Shown here: one piece after another, positions 22,432 through 32,404 of the stretch
Numbering within the stretch: position 1 is the first letter of the stretch
How the letters are laid out: each line of letters opens with the position of its first letter
Assembly (NCBI GenBank): GCA_014529385.2
Contig: CM043971.1
Span: 25,148,769 to 25,212,768 of the forward strand
Reading direction: 5' to 3'
Origin: Adiantum capillus-veneris
Lineage: Eukaryota; Streptophyta; Polypodiopsida; Polypodiales; Pteridaceae
DNA: 64,000 nucleotides
The notes under the pieces: model-generated
What the model saw: the letters and a program-made list of their open reading frames with translations, nothing else
Told to the model about the DNA's origin: nothing
The model's database searches: none
Translations under genes and position numbers: made by a program

Positions 22432-25400
22432 TTGCAATACAGCTTTGAGTCTTATGTATTTAAGGTCAGGAGCCTTTTTAAGTCAGGAGCTAAAAGTGTC
22501 AAAAGTCAAGTAAGCACCACGTCCACTGAGGAGAGTGTAACTCATGCAAGGCTAGATCCTTTAGCACCGATCATTGAGGAGGGTAGTGATACCGACACTT
22601 CATCATATAAGTCCTTCTTCATGATGGGGAGTCAACAGCCAGGAGGTTTCTCTGGTGAAGGACCAATGCTAGGAGGAAGTACCTCCCAAAACCCTTTGAA
22701 CGATGCCAAGTTCACTATAATCTTCTTAGAAGGAACAAACTCTAGGGGAGCCCTAGTTTATTCTGACTATCGGGGACACAAGTGTATTTGTATAGAAGAA
22801 AGACCGTATCAGAGACTAGAGATAATTCAAGTCTATGATGATGGAGATAGATTCCAAGATGAAAAGGGGAACCACTATCTGATAGTTAGCAACCCTGAGG
22901 ATTACAACAGATATGGAGATAATGTGGCAAAAGGAAAAATGGTCTCAGAAACTCAAGAACCGTCTCCAAAAATTGATCGACCTGGAGCTCTTTTTATGTA
23001 TGAAAAAAAAACAACCAGGGTCTCTACCTATAATGAGAATGTAGGAATTTACAAGCATAAGAGCAAGGGAGTAGTCTCTTATTTTCAATGCAAAGAACCC
23101 TACCCAAATAAATTAAGAAAAGACAAGGTTCTTTACTTGTTCTCTTATGAAATTGCTATGGGGAAGGATATCATTTTTTTTGACAGGTACGAGCGAGAAT
23201 ACAAACGTATTCTCCTAGAGGAGGTAGAAAAGGCAACAGTTCCGTAAACATCAACATATGCCCCCGAAGAAGTACCAAGGTCCACCTATACCCCTAGCAA
23301 GTCAACAAATCCATTTTTAGAAGAGTACGAAACAACATCACATTCTAACCGACAACAGACGTTCAACTACCAGAACCAACAAGCAACCCAACCATCATTA
23401 CAGGCATGGCTTCAACAAAGTGCGACATTAGAACAAAACCAAAACAGAGAGGGTTATCCAGCCGCAAGAAGGCTAATAGATTTACAAGAACCACCACTCT
23501 ATTCACAATATCAAGGTGAGAGTAAGCCAAAAGCTCAAGACTCGGCACAACCTAGAAGACAACCCATAGAACGAGTTTGAAGAGATGAACCACCTCTTAC
23601 AAAAACCATCAGAAATTATGGCTTAGGAGCACCTCTGGGAGAGGAACCCTCCCACTACCGAAGGCCAGAGGAGGTATATTGAGTAGGACGAGGAGAACCA
23701 ATGATGAGATTTATAGACCATCGTAGAATTAGACCTTCTTAGGTGCAAAAATGGGTTAACAAGAAATACACGGGAAACAGAGACCCTAGGGATCATGTAG
23801 CAGCCTTTGTGCGCGTAATTAGAGTTGAAGAAGTGCTGGACTTCCCTACTCAATTTGCAGGGTTTGGGCTTACTCTAGAGGAGGATGCCGCCACTTGGTT
23901 TGACTCTGTGGAGCGTAGAGACTTTGAGTCTATGGAGGAGGTGTTTGACGATTTTATTGAGGAATTCTCACAAAGGGAGATATCTCATAATACAGTCTCA
24001 CAAATCCATAAATTCAAACAGAAAGAAGGGGAATTTGTGCGAAAGGAAGCCCTACGACTAAAAATATATGTGAAGTTTTGCCCTGTGGAAGAACTGCCAA
24101 CTCAGTCCAAACTTATGCTTATATTTATTCAAGGACTAAGGAACGCAGATCTCCAGAAGGACTTACATATGAAGAGGAGCACGACGTTAAATAAGTTAAC
24201 TAAAGAATCTCTTTACCTTGTAGACAATTGTGCGGTCTACAAGGAGGGTGAATTCAAGGATCTAGATGACGATTCATCCTCACAACAAAGTGGAAGCAAG
24301 TCCGCTAAGACAACACCGAAAGGAGAAGTAGCTGTAAGCCAGGAGCAGCTTGTAGAGGAAGTGCTAAAAAAAATTAATATGTATGTCAAGCCTCGGGCTA
24401 AGCAGCCAAAGTGGTGTGCTATTGAACAAAAATGGACAAACCATGTGATGGAGGAATGTTATTATAACAAGGGATATGTAAGAGAGAGACCATATGCTCC
24501 CCAAGTTTAGGCAGCATCTCCTCAACTTCCACTGATGTCTAGGTATCAAGCATCCAACCTACCCGGACCAGTAGGTGTTGAAAGACCACAACCAGTATTG
24601 GGGCAACAACCACCCCTACCAGGAGTAAGACCGGTAGGCAAAAGATACACACCAACGGTAAACAAACCAGAAGAGAAGGCGTTGGTAACTATGCATGCAT
24701 ATTACGATGATTCCAATGGATATGCAACAAATCCTGTCTATTATACACCGGAAGAACCCCCAACGCCAGAACCTTGGAGCATGATTGGAATTACATGACC
24801 ACCAACAGCTACACAGGTAGCAGGAGAAGAAAGATACAGCTTGGATGAACGAACACTGTTGTTCTTAGCCAACGGAGGCATGGGCAGGCAGAGGCATGCA
24901 TACCAACAAAGAGGAGCTCAAGTAACACCTCAACAGCCTAAGGGACCCTGCTACAAGTGTGGTGGAGACCATTGGATAAGAGACTGTCCTCATGATGAAA
25001 TCATTAGAGTCAACACATATTGCACCGAGTGTGGAATTACTCACTTGATTCCTGATTGCCCTAAGAACCTGAGCAAAGGAGCAAAGACTACTTTGAACAT
25101 GCTAGAAGCAGTGCCTTCCAGTGGTGGGTCAGAAAACAAAACTACGATTCCTGTTAAGGTCTTGACGAGAGCCCAAACAAAGAAAGATGACAATCAGCCC
25201 AAGAGTAACGATGAAAATAAAGAGGAAGTCAAGACTGACAAGTCTAGCGTTAGTCGTGATAATCCTTGGAAAGAACGAAGAGCGAAAATGAAAGTTAGAC
25301 GTGAACAAAAACAGAAGGCTGTAGAAGCTGAGCTAGCAACGGCTCGAGAGCAACTAAAACAGCAGAGGGAGTCTGACTCTCTAAAATCAACGGAGGGACC

Positions 25401-25509
25401 TAGGAGTGCAATCTCAGGAGGGTCTGTATTGGTAGATAAGGTCAATGAACCCTTGGATGCAATCTTGCAAGCCTATGAAGCAAGATTGAAAAACAGACAG
25501 ACTCTATAG
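22432..25509 (+). pseudogene. gag of element A
   Basis: One reading frame throughout, interrupted by stops at about 23245, 23578, 23681, 23740, 24508 and 24796; each is one C-to-T change from CAA, CAG or CGA. Start taken at 22432 (MQYSFESYVF); an upstream start cannot be excluded. Capsid fold: NRDPRDHVAAF, DAATWFDSVERRDFES, FKQKEGEF and LIFIQGLRNADLQKDL. Two CX2CX3HX4C knuckles, CYKCGGDHWIRDC (24949-24987) and CTECGITHLIPDC (25021-25059), then IPVKVLTRAQ and a Lys/Glu-rich coil. It forms particles and packages RNA; closest relative in the window is element C gag. Confidence 0.88.
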
Positions 25510-27160
25510 CAAAGGTGGATGACATATCCATATCCAGAGTTAGAAAAATAGAGACTATAGATGTGCAAGCAGTTGATTGAAACTGCACAAGCCTTACTAG
25601 AGCCTCCACCTATGGAAGTGAGGGATAGAATAATCAAACCACCAAACAATGAAACACCTATCAAAACTGAACAAAGGGTACCTGACAAGGTAGAAAAAGT
25701 TAAATCCTTGCCTGATGTAGAGGATGCAAGAGTCGTGCCTAATAGCACTGATGAATCACTGAAGGGTTTTCCACCATATACACCCATTGTGGAAGAAAAA
25801 TGGCATGAAGAGCTATGGGAAACGGTGAGAAAAGCTCAAGAAAAATATGAGGCAAAAAAAGTCGAGTTAGCGGATTTCTCGAAGTTGAACTTGAATAAAT
25901 CACCATGGAATTTAGACGCTAAATCATTTCAAGGGGATGATGGTTCACTTGCATCAGAAGATAGCAGACCAGCATCACTCAGAACTTTGCCACCATACAT
26001 GGGAGACTACGAAGCAAAGTCAAAAATTTGAAGGGTACCTTCTCAATCAATAGGAGAGTCAAATCAATTGGACACTAAAATTTTGACAGACTTGTTGTCT
26101 ACTCCGGTCAAGTGTATAATCACATTGGCAGAATTGTTAAAAATTAGGCCAAGCATGTGGACGGAAGTGGGAAAATGTCTTGAAAATTTTGGTATAAGGA
26201 CGCCTCTTAAGTTCTTTGAAATTGAGCTTAATGACACAGAACCGAAGAGAGTCAACACTAGACTAGTGCCTCTCAACAAAGTTGGAGAGTATTGTGAGGG
26301 TAAAGACGGTAACACTACTCTACCAGTCGAGTATAACGGCATAGAGACTAAGGCCATACTTGATAGTGGAGCTGGCATTGCCATTGCTACCAAACTACAA
26401 TGAGGAAAATGGGAAAAACCGGTAATACGAACAACTAGAATGAAATTGCAACTAGCGGATGGGCACGTAGAAAGACCTATAAGATTTCTTGAGGCAATTG
26501 TGGTATCTTCTTGTGGAATAGAGTATGAACATACATTTGCCATAGTAGATTTCGGCAAGAAAAACAATTATGATATTATCCTTGGTAGGCCGTTCATGAG
26601 GCAACTCAAGATGGTACAGGACTGGGGGTATGATTATTTGTATCTAAGACATGTTGAAACCACTACACATGTAAATATGAGGAATCATAGCTACCATGAT
26701 GTCACGAGAACACTTGTGGAAGATTTTGACTCAGCCACCATTAGTGGATCAGAAGTCCCAGCGTGGTTCTGTAAGAAAAAGGAGATATGGATGTGCGGAG
26801 CATCTCAATGTAGTGAATTCGACCATAATGAAAAGACACTAGAGAGGGTATTGGAAGACGATGCCTATATACGAGAGCCCTTCCCTGAAGAGAAGCTCGA
26901 ACCCCTAGAATGGTCTCAAATTTTGGCTACTTTGGATGTGTGCGTCAATGAAGTCACTCCCACAAAATTTTGTGACGAGAATGGCTACGATATCGTACCA
27001 TCCTACATGTTGAGCACAATTGTGGAGGAAGACGAGAATGAAAGAGACACCGAGAATGCGAGGGTCAATCAAACGGAAACGAAACTTGATATTAAGATAG
27101 TGGGTTATGTGGACATCCCCAATAAAAAACATCGAGCAGGATGGAGAAGAATTTTATGAT
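25510..27160 (+). pseudogene. First retropepsin (PR1) and linker of element A
   Basis: Continues the gag frame. Active site DSGAGIAIAT (GAT at 26362) is intact, followed by a TGA at about 26401 (CGA by transition). The C-terminal signature IILGRPFMRQLKMVQDW is at about 26575-26625. The acidic linker to about 27160 contains LEWSQILATLDVCVNE, which aligns in pattern with element C after its protease. It would process the polyprotein. Confidence 0.85.
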
Positions 27161-27682
27161 TCTTCTGATCAATGTGAAAACAAAGATAATGCGGATAATG
27201 AAAAGTCAGAAAATACGGAAGAAGATGACCATCGGGATAAAGAAAATGACGTCTTTTACGACTTCCCGAACCAAAGTGTGAGACGCCAAAAAAGATACAA
27301 GAGTAGGCGACACCATAAAAGTCTACCAACTAGGTTTAGACCTATGCCTGAGTTCAGGAGTAAGACACATTTCCTTATGAACATTCATGTTGTTGATTGT
27401 GCTAAGGATAAAGTGTCAGGAAGGTTTCTTAAGATTGCTGAAGACCCAGATCTCAAGGCAAGACTGTTGAAACTTAAGAAAACCAGCAAGGCAAAAAAGA
27501 GAGTTGCAAGGGAAATATTGGATGTCTTTGGAGATCCAATTATAACTAAAGTTGAGCGGAAAAAGAAATACAATTATTTGAAACAAAAGCTGAAAAGTGT
27601 ATGGACAACTGAGATGGAAAGTAGCGATGGATTGAACGCTAGTGATGGGAGTAAAGAGATAGATGTACCTCCTCACTATTAA
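27107..27682 (+). CDS. Lys/Asp-rich spacer between PR1 and RT (element A)
   Basis: 191-codon frame shifted by one base from gag-PR1 and overlapping its last 54 bases. It has an Asp/Glu-rich N-terminal half (ENKDNADNEKSENTEEDD) and a basic C-terminal half (KARLLKLKKTSKAKKR). No enzyme motif. It is most likely part of the original polyprotein brought out of frame by a small indel, because RT resumes in the gag-PR1 frame after 27790. Function unknown. Confidence 0.5.
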   Translation: MWTSPIKNIEQDGEEFYDSSDQCENKDNADNEKSENTEEDDHRDKENDVFYDFPNQSVRRQKRYKSRRHHKSLPTRFRPMPEFRSKTHFLMNIHVVDCAKDKVSGRFLKIAEDPDLKARLLKLKKTSKAKKRVAREILDVFGDPIITKVERKKKYNYLKQKLKSVWTTEMESSDGLNASDGSKEIDVPPHY

Positions 27683-27789
27683 AGTACACCATTCAGGAGA
27701 GAAAATTGGTGGTCCAACAACCGATGAGAGAGCCTAAACCCAACGAGTCCTATGATGGACCAGAGAACGCCAAGAAAATAGACCTAGCA

Positions 27790-29230
27790 GAGTCGGGAGA
27801 AAGCCCTTGACCTGCTTACATTGCCACTGAGCTAAGCCAGGAAGAAGAAGACTTACTGATCAAAACGCTTAAAGAATTTCGTGATGTATTTGCCTGGTCA
27901 TACAAAGATCTGAAGGGGGTGGATCCTAACATTTGTGAACATTCAATCCCTCTGAAGTCGGATGCAAAGCCAAGCAAACAACGTTCGCACACGTACAATG
28001 AGACATTCGCCAAAAGGATCAAGGACGAGATAAATAAACTTATTGATGTTGAATTTATTTATAAGATAGAGCACACTGACTGGGTGTCGCCAATCTTGGT
28101 GGTACCTAAGAAAAACGAGAAATTACGGGTGTGTGTGAATCTCAAGAAGGTAAATGCAGAAACAATAAGGGACAACTATCCTCTTCCTATCACGGAACAC
28201 GTCCTAGAACAAGTAGCAGGCAAGCAGGCCTATAGCTTTATCGACGGATTCTCTGGTTATAACCAGTTGGGGGTTAAACTAGAAGATCAGTACAAAACAG
28301 CGTTTGCAACTGAATGGGGCATATATGTGTTTAGGGTAATGCCATTTGGCTTGACCAATGCTCCAGCCACATTTCAGAGATTAATGACACATGCTTTCAA
28401 AGAATACTTGCGAATATTTTTGGATATTTACATGGATGACTTGTGTGTCTATTCTCTATTGAGAGAAGACCATATAGATCATCTTAGAAAGGTATTCGAA
28501 AAATGCACAATGTATAGGATTTGCCTCAACCCAGAAAAATGTGTATTCATGGTACGGCAAGGCAAGATCCTCGGCCACATAGTATCAGCTAATGGAATTT
28601 CCACTGATGAAGATAAGGTAAAGGTGATCATAGAACTGCCAAAACCAAACACTGTACGAGAGGTACAATCATTTATGGGACATTGTGGATACTACCAACG
28701 TTTTATTTCCATGTATGCTGTAATAGCAAAACCCTTGTATAGTCTGATCACGATCTTCATATGGACCGACGAATGTGATGAGTCATTCCAGAAATTAAAA
28801 GATGCACTGGTATCTGCACCAATTCTAAAAGCACTGGATTGGTCAAAGATTTTTCATGTACATATAGATGCTTCGGCATTTGCAATAGGCTTTATATTAG
28901 CACAACCAGGAGAGGGTAATACATATCTTCCCATCAGTTATGCTAGTAGACAACTCAACAGTGCTGAGAAGAATTATACCACCACTGAAAGAGAAGGATT
29001 AGGTATGATATATGCGGTAAAGAAATTTCGTCATTATTTGCTTGCGAACAAATTCACATTTTTTGTGGATCATCAGGCACTTTTGTACTTAGTAAACAAA
29101 CCTTGTAACATGGGACGAATTGTTCATTGTGTTGCTGGAGTTTGATTTTACGGTAGTAGTAAAGAAAGGAAAAACTCATCAAAGGGCAGACCACCTTTCT
29201 CGATTACTAAATGGCGAAAAGGCTACTGGT
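27790..29230 (+). pseudogene. Reverse transcriptase and RNase H of element A
   Basis: Long open block 27919-29145 with complete RT motifs: EHTDWVSPILVVPKKN, LRVCVNLKKVN, SFIDGFSGYNQ, MPFGLTNAPATFQR, catalytic YMDD (28429-28440) and GHIVSANGISTDEDK. RNase H follows with VHIDASAFAIGFILAQ, SRQLNSAEKNYTTTEREGL and FRHYLL.NKFTFFVDHQAL. A TGA upstream at about 27790 (CGA by transition) and a one-base frameshift near 29110 separate it from neighbours; KGKTHQRADHLSRL continues RNase H in the next frame. Catalytic residues are intact, so breakage is limited to the frame. Confidence 0.93.
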
Positions 29231-29620
29231 GTAGATGATGATCTCCCAGACGTATACCTATTTAATATAGAGATGGTAACGAAGTGGTCAGAGCAGATTA
29301 TTTTGTTGTTGACATATGGAATGAATCTTGACGAAAGACACACGGTGGAAGATGTTAGACAAGCACAAAATTACACTATGCTTGCGGGAAGAATGTATCA
29401 TCATGGTAACGATGGGATTCTAAGGTTATGTATAGGCCCAGAGAAGTACGACGCGTATCTAGAGGAGGCACATACACAGACAGGGGGTTTCCATCGAGGA
29501 AATCAAATAACCTATGAACACTTATGAAGACTTGAAGTGTATTGGCCTGGAATGGCAAGCGATGTAGCTAATTACATCAAGAAATGCAACTTTTGCACAG
29601 CCAATACCATTGTGGATTAT
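29230..29620 (+). pseudogene. Integrase zinc-binding (H2C2) module 1 of element A
   Basis: QNYTMLAGRMYHHGNDGILRL (split here by a word break only), then EEAHTQTGGFHRGN and, after a TGA (CGA by transition, about 29525), YWPGMASDVANYIKKCNFC. This is a full HHCC zinc-binding module with its usual upstream Y.ml.grmY..g.dg.lr pattern. It is followed not by the DDE core but by a second copy of the module. Each alone would suffice for integrase N-terminal function. Confidence 0.85.
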
Positions 29621-29639
29621 GCCACATTATACCAAGTGA

Positions 29640-30944
29640 CGCTAGCACCCGCATGGAGTCATGCTATTGTGGAATATTTGACTAATAGGGAGTTGCCAGG
29701 AGATTGGTCGAAAGCTAGACAAAAGGCTTTACAAATCGAAGCGAATAGGTATACCATCATTAGTGACCAATTGTATAAAAGAGGACCCGATGACCAGTTG
29801 AGGATAGTTCCTCATGAAAATGACTATTTTCCATTATTGGAGCAAGCCCATGCAGGGATAGTAGGGGGTCATTTTTCGGCGGAGAGAACCGTAAAAATCA
29901 TTATGATTGCAGGAATATGGTGGCCGACCATGATTCAAGATGCAGCAAAATTTGTGAAAAGGTGTGATGAATGTCAATGCACTAAGGTGCCAGTTAAGAG
30001 AGACGACATGCCTTTAAGACCAATGATGAGTGCTCGAGAATTCGCTAAATGGGGATTGGACTCTGTTGGTCCTATTAGTCCACCGGCTTATCGTTCACAA
30101 GCACAATACCATAGTGGCCACTGATTATATGACCAAATGGGTGGAAGCAAAAGCCACAACAAAGGCAGATGCAAGAACCACGGCACAATTCTTATATGAA
30201 TATGTGTTTACACAATATGGCCTACCAATCGAGCTGGTGAGTGATAGAGGGACACACTTTGTAAATGAAGTTATCAAACATCTCTTGAATGAGTTTATGG
30301 TAATTCATCGCAAATCTGCACCCTACCACCCACAAGCCAATGGCCAAGCAGAAGCGACCAACAAAATATTGTGCACAGTTCTTACGAAACTGGTTAGTGA
30401 AACAAGGACGGACTGAGATCAAATGCTATATTCAGCATTGTGGGCTTATCGAGTTGCATATAAAACAACACTCAATGCTACACCGTTAAATATAATGTAT
30501 GGGTTAAATGCAATACTGCCTATTGAATTTTTGATTTCAACGCTAAGGGTAGCTAAACCGTTGGACTGGATGGGCCATGAGCTTTCAGAACGGTTAGATG
30601 ACCTAGAAAAGCTAGACGAGTTACGACTCAATGCGGTAGCAACCAGTTTTGCCAAGAAAAGACAACAGAAAGAGTTTTTTGACAAACATGTCAAAAACAA
30701 GGACTTTAAAATGGGGGACTATGTCTTGGTATACACCCTTAAACAGCATGCCAAGAAACTAAAGAAAAGAGGAATGGGGCCTTATTTGATCCAAGATATC
30801 TCGTCTAGCGGAGCAGTAAAACTATCGACACTAGATGAAAAAGAATTGTCGAATTGGATTAGTGGGTGTCGTTTGAAAAAGTATCATCTACCTCTAACTC
30901 TTGGGATGTTGTTTCAATTGCATTATGGAAAAGCCTATAGATAG
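29640..30944 (+). pseudogene. Integrase of element A: H2C2 module 2, DDE core and C-terminal domain
   Basis: Module 2 has its own upstream linker (RYTIISDQLYKRGPDDQLR), HAGIVGGH (29849-29872) and KRCDECQ (about 29958-29978). A frameshift near 30095 leads into the core: WGLDSVGPI (first Asp), VSDRGTHF (second Asp, about 30240) and NGQAEATNK (Glu, about 30347), with TDYMTKWVEA between. A TGA at 30414 fits CGA. The C-terminal part ends with MGDYVLVY..KK..KRGMGPYLI, the GPY-type domain; no chromodomain follows. It would insert cDNA into the genome. Confidence 0.92.
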
Positions 30945-32225
30945 GAACAACAACGAGTTCATGACCAGGCACAACAAGAAGCCAAGGAACGCATTGCTAA
31001 ACAAAAGCAGTTTCTGAGGACAATAAACATGATCACACCGATGCTGACTGACGAATATCCTCTTCCAACAATCCAAACAATCGAAGTGGATATACAAAGC
31101 GAAGAACTAGCACGGACAATCACATACCTTATGGCTCAGGACGAGAACACGTGGTGTAGTCCTTACATTAAAGCATATGCAGGCACAGAACAAGTAGAAA
31201 CCTATGCATTGCTTGACACTGGGGCGAAATTGAGTGTCATCAACTTTGAGCTCTTTCAAAAACTTGGACCAATGACGAAATTCACAGAAACACACAAGCT
31301 GAAAGTCACATCGGGTGATGAGGTGACCACTTTGTGGTCTATTATGTTACCAATCACAGTGCAGGGGCACACGTACAATCATAAGTTCCATGTGCTGCCA
31401 CCAAATAGATCTGCAACGCTGTGTATCTTAGCAGTGTCGTGGATGAAAGTTAACAAAGTATTCATTGATTTGGATACTAATGAAGCACTGTTTAGAAATG
31501 AAAACTTTTCAGAACCCTTCTTGTCCTATGATGAATATGTGTCAATGTGGATACAGGAGTCCGTACATCTGCAACGCACTAATCAACAACAATCAAAGTT
31601 TGGATGGCAAGAAATGTATTATCAAAATCCAACAATCATGCAGGGAACCAGGCAAGTGTGGGTGCGAGGTATATATCTATCCGAGGCGCAATTTTATCAA
31701 GGGCAGAAATATCAAGTTTGGCTCAGGCAAGACAGCTTAATTCCTGTAAGGGAGTTGACCGAAGAAAAGACAAAACACGCTACTCCAGCAAAGCTTCGAA
31801 GAAAAATTATTAACAAGAAGAATCTGCAATGGACTATGTTGGTATGGCGTCCAAAAATACCAATTCTAAACACGCCAACAACACAGGTATGGGTGCCAAA
31901 GAAGACCAACAAACAATTGTCTACAATTGCCAATGACAAGCTAGACCATACAACCATCACGCCGAAACAAGTAGTGTCAACGACAACAAACACGAGTATC
32001 TGTGCAAACAAAGTCAACAAAAAGATATGGAAACGAAAAGAAGTTCAACCAGAACATGCAACAAAGAATACAACCATATCGACTTCAGCGGAGGCACAAA
32101 CAAAAGTTCAAAAACCTTGGAAGACCATCAAACAACGAGCGACAGAATTACAACTTCTTATCGCCAAGAAAATCTGCCAGCCAACTCAAGTTACCACAGG
32201 AAACCTCAACGACGAATGCCAATAA
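30945..32225 (+). CDS. Second retropepsin-like domain (PR2) and WVPK tail, downstream of integrase (element A)
   Basis: 398-codon frame (31029-32225) in the same frame as the integrase C-terminus, separated by one TAG (CAG by transition, 30942). Residues about 50-170 look like a retropepsin: catalytic LLDTGAKLSVINFELFQKL (GAC at 31215), then a middle strand LPITVQGHTYNHKFHVLP and a C-terminal CILAVSWMKVNKVFIDLD in place of iLG.dwl. The tail is basic, with VWRPK and QVWVPKK like element C. A protease after the integrase is not the standard Ty3/gypsy order. It may be a duplicated protease, a captured plant aspartic protease or a structural domain. Confidence 0.75.
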   Translation, partial: EQQRVHDQAQQEAKERIAKQKQFLRTINMITPMLTDEYPLPTIQTIEVDIQSEELARTITYLMAQDENTWCSPYIKAYAGTEQVETYALLDTGAKLSVINFELFQKLGPMTKFTETHKLKVTSGDEVTTLWSIMLPITVQGHTYNHKFHVLPPNRSATLCILAVSWMKVNKVFIDLDTNEALFRNENFSEPFLSYDEYVSMWIQESVHLQRTNQQQSKFGWQEMYYQNPTIMQGTRQVWVRGIYLSEAQFYQGQKYQVWLRQDSLIPVRELTEEKTKHATPAKLRRKIINKKNLQWTMLVWRPKIPILNTPTTQVWVPKKTNKQLSTIANDKLDHTTITPKQVVSTTTNTSICANKVNKKIWKRKEVQPEHATKNTTISTSAEAQTKVQKPWKTIKQRATELQLLIAKKICQPTQVTTGNLNDECQ

Positions 32226-32375
32226 GCGTATCGCTTATACCTTCCTCTTACACCGCATAATTTTTTTTCTAAATGCATTGACTGTGCATGCATATAGGGC
32301 TACCTTACAAGGCATGCATTAGCACGCGTTAATGCCCATGCATAGCACATACCCTTGACGATACCCTATCGTCTG

Positions 32376-32404
32376 GGAGGACTCCGACCAGGAGGGGGGG
32401 AGGC
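32376..32404 (+). promoter_or_regulatory. Internal polypurine tract-like site (element A)
   Basis: GACCAGGAGGGGGGGAGGC just downstream of the pol frame, within a context (GGGAGGACTCCGACCAGGA) similar to that before element C's 3' LTR (GAGGACGGAATCTACATCA). It may be a second plus-strand priming site or the relic of a former 3' end. Confidence 0.5.
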
